Origin: 2-01-FULL-49-17 sp964553025
Lineage (GTDB): Bacteria; Patescibacteriota; Minisyncoccia; 2-02-FULL-40-12; GWA2-44-9
Direction: 5' to 3'
Assembly: GCA_964553025.1 (NCBI GenBank)
Contig: CAZKJF010000010.1
Location: 1 to 26,961, forward strand
Length of the DNA: 26,961 nt
Below the pieces are notes generated by a model, which was given only the letters and a program-made list of their open reading frames with translations, was not told where the DNA came from and searched no databases. Shown piece after piece: positions 14,179 through 23,500 of this stretch (the stretch's first letter is position 1; every line of letters starts with the position of its first letter). The position numbers and the translations under genes were made by a program.

Positions 14179-16410
14179 TTAAGAATTGGTACGGTCGGCT
14201 TCGGGCGTGTCGGCGGAAACGATCGCGGCATCTACTTCGGGAATAACGGGGCCGTCCATGGTACCGTCGGGCCGGACATATACGTCGCGCGGCTTAGCGC
14301 CGTTCGCGGGTCCCACCACTCCATTCTGTTCGAGAAGATCGAGCAGTCGGGCGGCACGGGTGTAGCCAAGCCCTAAGCGGCGCTGCAGGTACGAAGTGGA
14401 GGCTTTCTGGGTCTGGATGACAATCTCTTTGGCCTGGCCATACATTTCATCGCCGCCATCGTCATCGCCGCCAGAGCCGCCGGCGCCGCTTGCTGGAGCA
14501 TTGAAATCAACTTGCAGAGACGGCGCGTCGGCCGGAACTTCCATCTCGGCGCCCTGTTCGCGGATGAATTTCACGACATCATGGACTTCGTCTTCGGTCA
14601 CCAGCGCGCCCTGGATGCGGCGCGGCTTGGCCGTGTCGCCGGATAAGAACAGCATATCGCCTTTACCGAGCAATTTCTCAGCACCAGCCATATCGAGAAT
14701 GGTACGGGAATCGATCTGGGACGCCACCTGCAATGCGACGCGGGACGTAATATTGGCCTTGATAAGGCCCGTGATGACCTCGACAGACGGACGCTGGGTG
14801 GACAAAATCAGGTGGATACCGACGGCGCGCGACATCTGGGCCAGGCGAACGATCGCCGCTTCCACGTCCCGCCCGTATGAAGACATCAAATCGGCCAATT
14901 CATCGATCACGATGACGATAAACGGCATGATCGGGTCGCCTTTGTCGGTCATCTTGGCATTGTACGAAAAGACGTCTTTGGAACCGATCTTGGAAAGCTG
15001 GTCATAGCGGCGGTCCATTTCATTGACCGCCCACTTCAAGGCGCCGACGACTTTCTTGTTGTCGGTAATAACCGGCGTGATCAAATGGGGAATTTCGTTA
15101 TACAAAGATAATTCAACACGCTTGGGGTCGACTAAAATCAATTTGAGCACGTCGGGCGAATGCTTGTACAGCAATGACAGCAGGATCGCGTTGATCGCAA
15201 CAGATTTGCCGGTGCCCGTGGCACCGGCGACCAGCATGTGCGGCATTTTTTCCAGACCGGCAAAAATCGGGGTGCCTGATACATCGCGACCCAGCGCCAG
15301 CGGCAGGAAATATTTTGATTTCTTGTATTCATCCGACTCAAACATATCGCGCAAGCCGATAATGGCGAATTTCTGGTTCGGCACTTCGATGCCGACCAAG
15401 GACTTGCCGGGAATCGGCGCTTCGATGCGGATCGGATGGGCGGCCAGCGCCAGCGAGAGGTCGGAGTTCAATGCGCCGATGCGGGACAATTTAACCCCGA
15501 CCGCCGGGCGCAGAGTATACTGCGTGACCGTCGGTCCGATCGAGACCTCGCCCATTTCTACGTCAATGCCGAAGTTGGACAGCGTGCGCTTGATGATCGT
15601 GGCGCTGGCATTAATGTCCCCGGTGACGGCTTCCTCCTGGTCTTCGTGCAGCAAGTCAAGCGGCGGCAATGTCCATTTGCCGTGTTTAAGATTCTTGATG
15701 ACGAATTCTTTGTCGCTCATGGGTTCCGCTTTGGCGGGCTTCGCCGCCGCGGCCGGCATCGGCTTAGCCTCCGGCTTCTTGAGGGCATCGATAATTTCGT
15801 TGCCTTTCTTTACCACCACGTTATCGGTCAAGGCCAGTTTTTCTTCATCTTTCTTGGCCACAAACAGCGAGAGAATAGAAATATCCAAGACCATCAACAC
15901 GGCGATGATGCCTAAGGCGAACAAGATAATCGCCGAGGCCGTAAAACCGATCGAGGCAAAAAGCGGATAGCCGAGCACGACGCCCAGGTAACCGCCGTGG
16001 GCGATTCGAAGATCGGTTTCTCCGTTTCCCAGAATAAACAAAATGCCGAGGAAGGTAAGAATGAACAAGATCGTCCCGAAAACAGCGCTCACTGCCACTT
16101 TCCGGGAAATTGATTTAAAAAACGAGGATCCAAGCATGACCAAGGCGACTGGGATGATAAAGAAGCCCCAGCCGAACAAAGATCGGGCGGCAAGATTAAA
16201 TATTTCGCCCGCTTGGCCGGCTTTGCCGATAAAACTTAATGTGCTCACCAGAGCGACGCTGAAACTTAAAACTCCCCAGATGCTGTTCCGGGTTTCCTGG
16301 CTGACGCCGAGAATATGCTCTTTCTCCGATTTCGGCGGCCGACCGCGTCGTTTTGGCTTTATTTCTTCGTCTTTTTCGTCTTCGATCTCTTCTTTTGGCT
16401 TTCTTCCCAT
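14179..16410 (-). CDS. ftsK: DNA translocase FtsK
   Basis: 743 aa. FtsK is a septum-anchored motor that pumps the chromosome terminus during division. The N-terminal ~35 residues are charged and contain KRRGRPPK, like an AT-hook. Four membrane helices follow, between ~45 and 190. The motor begins near 230: Walker A is AGATGTGKSVA near 395, Walker B VIVIDELADLM near 500, and the RecA-like core has STQRPSVEVITGLIKANI. The C-terminal gamma winged helix (STSYLQRRLGLGYTRAARLLDLLEQNGVVGP) lies near 665-700, followed by a ~45-residue tail. The long Pro/Gln linker of E. coli FtsK is missing, giving a SpoIIIE-like length. The start is supported by a promoter 6 nt upstream, with no Shine-Dalgarno sequence. 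Confidence 0.96.
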   Translation of the reverse strand: MGRKPKEEIEDEKDEEIKPKRRGRPPKSEKEHILGVSQETRNSIWGVLSFSVALVSTLSFIGKAGQAGEIFNLAARSLFGWGFFIIPVALVMLGSSFFKSISRKVAVSAVFGTILFILTFLGILFILGNGETDLRIAHGGYLGVVLGYPLFASIGFTASAIILFALGIIAVLMVLDISILSLFVAKKDEEKLALTDNVVVKKGNEIIDALKKPEAKPMPAAAAKPAKAEPMSDKEFVIKNLKHGKWTLPPLDLLHEDQEEAVTGDINASATIIKRTLSNFGIDVEMGEVSIGPTVTQYTLRPAVGVKLSRIGALNSDLSLALAAHPIRIEAPIPGKSLVGIEVPNQKFAIIGLRDMFESDEYKKSKYFLPLALGRDVSGTPIFAGLEKMPHMLVAGATGTGKSVAINAILLSLLYKHSPDVLKLILVDPKRVELSLYNEIPHLITPVITDNKKVVGALKWAVNEMDRRYDQLSKIGSKDVFSYNAKMTDKGDPIMPFIVIVIDELADLMSSYGRDVEAAIVRLAQMSRAVGIHLILSTQRPSVEVITGLIKANITSRVALQVASQIDSRTILDMAGAEKLLGKGDMLFLSGDTAKPRRIQGALVTEDEVHDVVKFIREQGAEMEVPADAPSLQVDFNAPASGAGGSGGDDDGGDEMYGQAKEIVIQTQKASTSYLQRRLGLGYTRAARLLDLLEQNGVVGPANGAKPRDVYVRPDGTMDGPVIPEVDAAIVSADTPEADRTNS

Positions 16411-16416
16411 AGAGTA

Positions 16417-16445
16417 ATTATCCTAAAAAACCCTTCCACAATCAA
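16417..16445 (-). promoter_or_regulatory. Promoter of ftsK, leaderless start
   Basis: On the minus strand TTGATT (16445-16440), a 17-nt spacer and GATAAT (16422-16417), then 6 nt to the ATG at 16410. Transcription should start at or next to the start codon. Confidence 0.6.
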
Positions 16446-16450
16446 GCTTT

Positions 16451-16488
16451 TGAAAAATAAAAAAGGGCGCACCAAAGGTGCGCCCTTC
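16451..16488 (-). terminator. Terminator of the tiny two-ORF operon
   Basis: Arms 16463-16473 and 16477-16487 form a perfect 11-bp stem with an AAA loop. On the minus strand the stem is followed by TTTTATTTTTC. It ends the transcript that starts near 16852, just before the ftsK promoter. Confidence 0.9.
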
Positions 16489-16513
16489 AGAACCTGTCCC
16501 CTGACGTCCCCTT

Positions 16514-16711
16514 CTAGTGAGCGACCAGCCGTGGCGGGCGGCTGAACGCGTGGCCGAGCTGACGGGCCCGTTCCCGGGCCAGTGCCTCCTGGCGCTCGAC
16601 CTCCCGAATCTCGGCGCTGATACGCCGAGAAGCGAGATTGAGCCGGAGCGCCGGCTCGTCAACGATGAACGGCTTCCAGTCGCGAATTCCTTGCAGAGAT
16701 TTCCAAGCCAT
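16514..16711 (-). CDS. 65-aa basic/helical protein of the tiny operon, unknown function
   Basis: I do not recognise this protein. MAWKSLQGIRDWKPFIVDEP starts it, followed by a long charged helix (ISAEIREVERQEALARERARQLG) and a basic end with Pro, His and Arg. A longer frame opens with GTG at 16792, but the ATG at 16711 is preferred. It lies 5 nt after the stop of the upstream small ORF, and the segment before it is explained by that ORF in another frame. AAAGGG lies about 11 nt upstream and may serve as a weak ribosome site. It shares the consensus promoter at 16859-16887 and the terminator at 16451-16488. Confidence 0.6.
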   Translation of the reverse strand: MAWKSLQGIRDWKPFIVDEPALRLNLASRRISAEIREVERQEALARERARQLGHAFSRPPRLVAH

Positions 16712-16716
16712 CGGTA

Positions 16717-16815
16717 TCAGCCCTTTCTCGCCGCTTCGCGGCGTTCGCAGTACTTCTTCAGTTCTTCCTTGGCCACTTCGTAGGTGACTCACCAGACCAG
16801 CAGCGTCGTTCCCAT
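16717..16815 (-). CDS. Small ORF with an in-frame UGA: 8-aa peptide or 32-codon recoded/broken gene
   Basis: ATG at 16815 begins MGTTLLVW and meets TGA at 16791-16789. The same frame then continues VTYEVAKEELKKYCERREAARKG to a second TGA at 16719-16717. The part after the first TGA has the charged helical character of a real protein. AAGGAGG (16825-16819) precedes the ATG but with only a 3-nt spacer, shorter than usual. The promoter upstream is a perfect consensus. Possible readings are a leader peptide, a readthrough gene, a nonsense-mutated gene, or a sequencing error of TGG to TGA. The 65-aa gene follows 5 nt later. Confidence 0.45.
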
Positions 16816-16818
16816 GTG

Positions 16819-16825
16819 CCTCCTT
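16819..16825 (-). promoter_or_regulatory. Consensus Shine-Dalgarno with a short spacer
   Basis: AAGGAGG on the minus strand, 3 nt before the ATG at 16815. It is one of the best anti-Shine-Dalgarno matches in the window. Confidence 0.65.
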
Positions 16826-16858
16826 GTTAAATTGCGACTCTCAACTGATTGCATCTAC

Positions 16859-16887
16859 ATTATATCATTTTTATTATGATTTGTCAA
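16859..16887 (-). promoter_or_regulatory. Perfect consensus sigma-70-type promoter
   Basis: On the minus strand TTGACA (16887-16882), a 17-nt AT-rich spacer and TATAAT (16864-16859). Both hexamers match consensus fully. It drives the two small ORFs that follow and is the strongest promoter I see in the window. Confidence 0.9.
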
Positions 16888-16902
16888 TATTAAATAACGA
16901 TT

Positions 16903-16950
16903 GCCCAGTCGCAAAAAACCGAGCTTTCGCTCGGTTTTTTGCGACTGGGC
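16903..16950 (-). terminator. Perfect 22-bp palindromic terminator after rpoC
   Basis: Two 22-nt arms (16903-16924 and 16929-16950) are perfectly complementary around a TTTC (plus strand) loop. The inner part is the usual GC stem with A- and T-tracts, and an extra 10-bp GC-rich stem (GCCCAGTCGC) clamps the outside. It lies 27 nt beyond the rpoC stop and isolates rpoBC from the tiny operon. Confidence 0.85.
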
Positions 16951-16977
16951 ATCCAAATTTATACTGAAATACTCTGC

Positions 16978-19900
16978 TTAAACCTGTTCTTGGAAGCCGG
17001 TACCGGCGGGGATAAGACGGCCGATAATAACGTTTTCTTTCAAACCGCGGAGGTGATCTTCTTTGCCGACAACGGCGCTGTCAATGAGCACTTTGGCCGT
17101 TTCCTGGAACGAAGCGGATGACAGGAAGCTGTCGGTTGAAAGAGCAACTTTAGAAATACCCAAGAGCAGCTGCTCGTAGGTCGCTTCCCGTTTCTTCTCG
17201 GCGCGGACACGCTCATTTTCGGCCAATACGGTGCGTTTTTCAATCATGGATTCCGTAAGCAAATCCGTATCGCCGGCATCAATAATTTTTACGCGAGAAA
17301 ACATCTGGCGAGTAACCAATTCGACATGCTTGTCGTTAATGTTGTCGCCGGTGGGAGAATAGATGCTTTGAACTTCCCGAATAATATAGCGGGCCACCAA
17401 ATCCATATCCCCCGTCGTGGCAAATAATTCCCGCAAATCAACGCTGCCTTCAGACAGCTGCTGGCCCATCGACACGAGATCGCCGACGCCAACAGTCAAG
17501 GAAATATTCGGCATAACCGCATATTCACGCTTTTCACCAGTCTCGGCCACCTCAACAACAAGCGTACGCTGCTTGGCGCGTTCTTCCACTGCAATGACCT
17601 TGCCGTCCACGTCAGAAACGAGGGCTTTGAATTGCGGCGGTCGGGCTTCGACAATTTCTTCAATACGCGGCAAACCCATGGTAATGTCGGCGCCCGAACC
17701 GGCGACGCCTCCGGTATGGAAGGTACGCATGGTCAGCTGGGTGCCCGGTTCACCGATCGCCTGGGCGGTAACGATGCCGACGGCTTCGCCGATGTTTACG
17801 AGTTCGTTCTTGGAAAGATCATACCCGTAGCAGACGCGGCAGACGCCAGTACCCGCTTTGCATTTAATAACCGAACGAATGCGGATAGACGGCAGTTTGA
17901 GTTCATCAATCTTTGCAGCCAGTTCTTTGTCGATAAGGGTGCCCTTCTTGGCAACAACATTCCCCTCGGCATCAACAACTTCATCGAGAATAACGCGGCC
18001 CTTGATGCGCTTGCCCAACGATTCGCCGCTGAACTTGGAATCTTCAGCATACAATACGTATCCTTCTTTGTCTTTGCAGTCCTCTTCGGTCACGACGATA
18101 TCTTGGGATACGTCGACAAGTCGGCGCGTCAGGTATCCAGCGTTCGCCGTCTTCAAGGCGGTGTCTACCAATCCTTTGCGGGCGCCGTGAGTGGAGATGA
18201 AGTATTCCAGCGGCTGCATGCCTTCTTTGAATGAGTGCTTGATCGGAATTTCAATAAGTTCGCCGGACGGATTCGAAACGATACCGCGCATGCCCATCAG
18301 CTGGTCAATAACGGACCAGGAACCGCGGGCGCTGGAGTCAACAAGCATGAACGCCGAGTCGGTGGGGCTGAACTTCTTTTTGACTAAGACCGAAAGCTGG
18401 CCTTTGGCGTTCGTCCAAATCTCAAGCGCTTTCGTTTTGCGCTCATGTTCGGTCAGCAAGCCGTTTTCGTACAATTCCTGGTTCTGTTCAGCTAATTTTT
18501 CGGCTTCAGCGATGATGCCCTCTTTTTCTTCGGGCAAACTGACATCGGTCAGCGTCCATGAGACGCCGGAGAGAGTAGCATATTTGAAACCGAGACGGGT
18601 AATGCGGTCCAAATAGGCGACAGTCGTTTCTTCTCCGTAAATATCCCAAATATCCGATTCAATGTGGCGCAATTCGGAGCGGGTAAGTTTCTTCTGCACA
18701 AACGGGTATCCTTCCGGCAACGCCTGATTAAAGATAATCCGGCCGACGCTTGTTTCCATGAGCTCCATCTTGCCGTCGATAACAGCCGGATTCGGCACTT
18801 TAATTCGCGCGTTCAACTCAATAACGCCGGCTTCATAGGCCAGCAGCGCTTCCTCAAAAGACGAGAATATTTTCCCTTCGCCTTTGCAGCCGTCAACGAT
18901 AATCGAGAGATAGTAACAGCCCAAAACGATGTCGTTCTTGGCAGCTGCGACCGGGTCGCCAGTAGACGGCTTCAAAATGGCATGACTGGCAAGCATCAAG
19001 CGGCGGGCTTCTTCTTGAGCTTCGGCGGTCAAGGGCAAATGGACGGCCATTTGGTCGCCGTCGAAGTCGGCATTGAACGCCAGCGTCGGCAATGCGGGAA
19101 CTTTGATGGCTTTGCCTTCGATCAGGGTCGGCTTGAAGGCTTGGACGGAGAGGCGGTGCAAGGTGGGGGCTCGGTTCAGCAATACGAGTTTCTCGTGCAT
19201 GGCTTCTTCCAGTGCAGCCCAGACATCGGCTGTTTCCTGTTCGATCAATCGGCTGGCGGACTTGATATTGTGCGCCAATTCTTTCTTAATCAAAATACCG
19301 ATCACGAACGGTTTAAACAATTCCAAGGCCATCTGTTTGGGCAAACCGCATTCAGCAATGCCCAGCTCGGGACCGACGACAATGACCGAGCGGCCGGAAT
19401 AATCGACGCGTTTGCCAAGCAAGTTCTGACGGAAACGGCCCTGTTTGCCTTTCAGCATATCGGCAAGAGACTTCAGGGCACGCTTCTGGCCGGTCGTGGC
19501 GGCGGTGGTCATTTGGCCGCGGCGCATCGAATTGTCGATAAGCGCATCTACGGCTTCCTGGAGCATGCGTTTTTCGTTCTTGGTAATGACTTCGGGCGCG
19601 TGCAATTCCAAAAGATGCTTCAGGCGATTATTGCGGTTGATGACGCGACGATAGAGGTCATTCAAGTCGGACGTCGCGTAGCGGCCGCCGTCGAGCGGGA
19701 CCATCGGGCGCAGCGCGGGCGGAATAACCGGTAAGATGGTCATAATCATCCATTCGGGGCGGATGCCGGCCTTTTTCATCCCTTTCAGGAATCGCAAGCG
19801 GCGGGAGAGCTTACGCTGCTCCATGGGATTCTTTTCGCTCTTCATTTCCCCCTCAACGCCGCCGATAATATCATCGAAATTCAATTCTTCCAGCAGGCGT

Positions 19901-20538
19901 TTTACCGCTTCGGCGCCGATGCCAGCTTCGAAAACTTCGCCGTATTTGAGCGACAAATCGCGATAATCGAGTTCCGAGATAATCTGGTATCGCTCTAAGC
20001 TGCGGAGATTGTTCTTCTCGCGGTCTTTCAAGTCTTTGAGAGCGGCTTCTTCTTCGGGGCCTTTGACGTTTTTGATCTTTGATTTAAATTCGCTCTCGAT
20101 GCGCTTCATGGCCTCGGCCTTCAGGTCTTCGTTGACCTTGGTCACAATGTAGCTCGCAAAGTAGACGACTTTTTCGAGTTCTTGGGAGGAGACGCCGAGA
20201 ATCGTGGCGATCTTCGGCGGAATGCCGCGCAGGAACCAAATATGCGCAACCGGTGCAGCCAATTTAATGTGGCCCATGCGCTCGCGGCGAACGATCGAGC
20301 GCGTCACTTCAACGCCGCAGCGATCGCAGATGATCCCTTTGTAGCGGATGCGCTTGTATTTGCCGCAATAGCATTCCCAGTCCTTAGTCGGACCGAAAAT
20401 AGCTTCTGAAAACAAACCTTCGCGCTCGGGTTTTTGAGTGCGATAGTTAATCGTTTCCGGTTTGGTAACTTCGCCGTACGACCACGACAAAATATCTTCC
20501 GGAGACGCGACCTTGAGTTTGATAGATGCGAGATCCAT
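16978..20538 (-). CDS. rpoC: DNA-directed RNA polymerase subunit beta'
   Basis: 1186 aa. The beta' subunit holds the catalytic magnesium of RNA polymerase. The N-terminal zinc site is CYCGKYKRIRYKGIICDRCG near residue 56. The catalytic loop NADFDGDQMAVHLPL is near 484. The second zinc site is built from a Cys near 808 and CKAGTGVCRVCYG near 890. The trigger-loop region includes TRRLVDVSQDIVV and GEPGTQLTMRTFHTGG. The length suits a polymerase without the large insertions of proteobacterial beta'. It starts 10 nt after the rpoB stop, has no Shine-Dalgarno sequence (AAAAATAATCACAAACCT before ATG), and is presumably translated in coupling with rpoB. It ends before the 22-bp palindromic terminator. 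Confidence 0.97.
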   Translation of the reverse strand: MDLASIKLKVASPEDILSWSYGEVTKPETINYRTQKPEREGLFSEAIFGPTKDWECYCGKYKRIRYKGIICDRCGVEVTRSIVRRERMGHIKLAAPVAHIWFLRGIPPKIATILGVSSQELEKVVYFASYIVTKVNEDLKAEAMKRIESEFKSKIKNVKGPEEEAALKDLKDREKNNLRSLERYQIISELDYRDLSLKYGEVFEAGIGAEAVKRLLEELNFDDIIGGVEGEMKSEKNPMEQRKLSRRLRFLKGMKKAGIRPEWMIMTILPVIPPALRPMVPLDGGRYATSDLNDLYRRVINRNNRLKHLLELHAPEVITKNEKRMLQEAVDALIDNSMRRGQMTTAATTGQKRALKSLADMLKGKQGRFRQNLLGKRVDYSGRSVIVVGPELGIAECGLPKQMALELFKPFVIGILIKKELAHNIKSASRLIEQETADVWAALEEAMHEKLVLLNRAPTLHRLSVQAFKPTLIEGKAIKVPALPTLAFNADFDGDQMAVHLPLTAEAQEEARRLMLASHAILKPSTGDPVAAAKNDIVLGCYYLSIIVDGCKGEGKIFSSFEEALLAYEAGVIELNARIKVPNPAVIDGKMELMETSVGRIIFNQALPEGYPFVQKKLTRSELRHIESDIWDIYGEETTVAYLDRITRLGFKYATLSGVSWTLTDVSLPEEKEGIIAEAEKLAEQNQELYENGLLTEHERKTKALEIWTNAKGQLSVLVKKKFSPTDSAFMLVDSSARGSWSVIDQLMGMRGIVSNPSGELIEIPIKHSFKEGMQPLEYFISTHGARKGLVDTALKTANAGYLTRRLVDVSQDIVVTEEDCKDKEGYVLYAEDSKFSGESLGKRIKGRVILDEVVDAEGNVVAKKGTLIDKELAAKIDELKLPSIRIRSVIKCKAGTGVCRVCYGYDLSKNELVNIGEAVGIVTAQAIGEPGTQLTMRTFHTGGVAGSGADITMGLPRIEEIVEARPPQFKALVSDVDGKVIAVEERAKQRTLVVEVAETGEKREYAVMPNISLTVGVGDLVSMGQQLSEGSVDLRELFATTGDMDLVARYIIREVQSIYSPTGDNINDKHVELVTRQMFSRVKIIDAGDTDLLTESMIEKRTVLAENERVRAEKKREATYEQLLLGISKVALSTDSFLSSASFQETAKVLIDSAVVGKEDHLRGLKENVIIGRLIPAGTGFQEQV

Positions 20539-20548
20539 AGGTTTGTGA

Positions 20549-23500
20549 TTATTTTTCGATTAATTCTACGTTCAAGCCCAAGCCTTTGATTTCTGAGAGC
20601 AAGACTTTGAACGATTCGGGCAGATGCGGAGCTTTGATTTCCTCGGAATTGACGATCGATTCATAGGTCTTAGCGCGGCCCAAAACGTCGTCTGATTTGA
20701 TGGTCAGCATTTCCTGGAGCGTATGCGCAGCGCCATATCCTTCCAATGCCCAGACTTCCATTTCTCCAAAGCGCTGGCCACCGAATTGGGCTTTGCCGCC
20801 CAGCGGCTGCTGCGTAATAAGCGAGTAGGGCCCGATTGAACGCATATGGAGCTTGTCCTCAACCATGTGGATGAGCTTGAGGAAGTACGTCATGCCGACA
20901 TGCACCGGCTTGGCGTACGGCAGGCCAGTTTTGCCATCGAATAACTGCATGCGGCCGTCGACCGGCAGACCAGCTTTCTTGAGCTCGGCCATGATAATTT
21001 CTTCAGACGGACCGGCCATCGCCGGCGTCGCAGCTTTGTAGCCGAGCTTGGCGGCGGCGATGCCGAGGTGGGATTCCAAAATTTGACCGATGTTCATGCG
21101 GGAGATAACGCCGAGCGGAGACAGTACGATATCAACCGGCGTACCGTCAGCCAAGAACGGCATGTCTTCTTCGGGCAGAATCACGGAGATAACGCCTTTG
21201 TTGCCGTGGCGGCCGGCCAATTTGTCGCCAACCTGGATTTTACGGAGCTGGGCAACCGAAACCTCGATACGCTTGATAACGCCGACATCGAGTTTGTCGC
21301 CTTCATCGCGCGAGAACGTCTTGATGCCGACGACGCGACCCTGCTTGCCGTAATCCAAGCGCATCGAAGTATCCTTCACATCGCGGGATTTGTCGCCGAA
21401 AATAGCGCGAAGCAAACGCTCTTCCGCCGTCAAATCAGACTCGCCCTTCGGAGAAATTTTACCCACTAAAATATCTTGAGAGTGGACTTCCGCGCCGATG
21501 CGGACAACGCCGTCCGGGTCGAGATCGTTGAGGCGTTCCAGAGCTACGTTCGGAATGTCATAGGTGGTCAATTCCGGCCCCAGCTTGGTCTCACGAACAT
21601 CGACGGAGTAGTCGACGACACTGATCGAGGAAAGTACGTCTTCCTTGACCAGCCGCTCGGATAACACGATGGCGTCTTCAAAATTGGCGCCCTGGAATGA
21701 CATATATGCAACCAACAGGTTCTTACCAAGTGCCAATTCGCCGCCTTGCGTCGAAGGGCCGTCGGCGAGAATCTGGCCTTTTTTGACCTTATCGCCCTTG
21801 TTAACGATCGGCCGCTGGTTCAAGGAAGTAAATTTGTTGGATCGGCGGAATTTCAAAAGCTTAAATTCATGCTCCTTGCCCTTGTCGGTTTCCAGAACGA
21901 TATGAGCGGAATCAACGGCGGTAATCGTGCCGGCTTCAGGAGCGATGATAACCATGCCCGAATCGCGGGCGATTTTTTCTTCCATGCCCGTACCGACATA
22001 CGGCGCTTCAGGCATAATCAACGGAACCGCTTGGCGCTGCATGTTCGTTCCCATGAGGGCGCGGTTGGCATCGTCGTGCTCGAGGAACGGAATGAGCGAA
22101 GTCGCCACCGAGAACTGCTGGCGCGGCGAAACGTCAATATAATCAACTTCGGCGATTAACGCCGTGCGCGGCTCGCCGTGGATGCGGGCAGGAACTTTTT
22201 CGCCCATCAGGCGGCCTTCTTTATCCGTGTGCGTGCCGGCTTGAGCGATAACATACTGCTCTTCTTCGGTCGCATCCATATATGTAACCTCTCCGGTCAC
22301 GCGCCCTTTCTCAACCTTGGCATACGGAGTCAAAATAAAGCCGAGATCGGAAATCTTGGAATACATTGCCAGGTGGCTAACCAAACCGATGTTCGCGCCT
22401 TCGGAAGTGGCGATCGGACAAATGCGGCCGTAGTGGGACGGGTGGACGTCGCGAACGTCAAAACTGGCTCGCTCGCGGGTCAAACCGCCGGGACCCAATG
22501 CCGACAGGCGCCGTTTGTGTTCGAGTTCGGAAAGCGGATTTTCCTGATCCATGAATTGCGAAAGCTGGCCCGAGGCGAAAAATTCTTTGAGCGCGGCGAT
22601 GAACGGCTTGGAATTGATGAGCTGCGACGGCAGAACGGTCGCGACATCGGAAGTCGACATGCGATCTTTAATGATGCGCTCCATTCGAGCGAACGAAATG
22701 CGCAAGCGATCCTGAAGCAATTCACCAAGCGTTTTGACGCGACGATTGCCGAGATGGTCAATATTGTCCGGCATTGCCGACGGATCATTGTTGAGCCGGA
22801 TAATTTCCTTCATGATCAGAACCACGTCTTCAAGACGGAGAACCCGATTTTTGGGATCTTCATAATTTAAATTCTGATTGAAGCGCTTGTTCATGCGGAA
22901 GCGGCCGACCTTGGAGAGGTCGTAGCGGGCCGGATTGGTGAACAAATTCATGATCATCTGCTTAGCGTTGTCCGGCGTGGCCGGATCGCCCGGGCGGACG
23001 CGCTTGTAGAGCTCGATGAATCCTTCATCTTCGTTTGAAGACGGGTCCTGGAGGATTGTCGCCAGGATATACTTGGTGTTGGGATCCGTATCCACATCGG
23101 CAAAGGTCTTTTTGATGTCTTCGTCTTTGGACAAACCAAGCGAACGAAGCAACGCCGTGGCGGCGACTTTGCGCTTGCGATCAATGCGGATCGAGATGAC
23201 GCCGTTGTATTCGGTTTCAAATTCCAGCCACGCGCCGCGGGACGGAATCAATTTCGCACCAAAAAACCGTTTGTAACGGCTTGATCGGGAAAGAGAGAAA
23301 AACGCTCCAGGGCTGCGAATCAGCTGGGAGATGACCACACGCTCGACGCCATTGACGATAAACGTCCCGCGCGGAGTCATCAGCGGAAAATCAGCAAGGA
23401 ATAATTCCTGCTCGCGGTTCAGGCCAGTCTTCTTATTCTTGAGGCCGATCTTGACTTTCAGGGGCGCTTCATAGGAAGCGTTCTTTTCGATAGCCGTTCG

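Noticed and set aside
16423..16662. 79-codon minus-strand frame
   Set aside because: It runs through the terminator at 16451-16488 and overlaps the better supported 65-aa ORF.
16789..16791. UGA recoded to glycine as in Absconditabacteria/Gracilibacteria
   Set aside because: TGA ends rodA, the surface-protein gene and others at the expected lengths, and no conserved gene here has an internal TGA.
18664..19734. Long plus-strand open frame inside rpoC
   Set aside because: Antisense shadow of a clearly coding conserved gene; similar long shadows occur over rnj, ftsK, rpoB and the ABC exporter because of codon bias.
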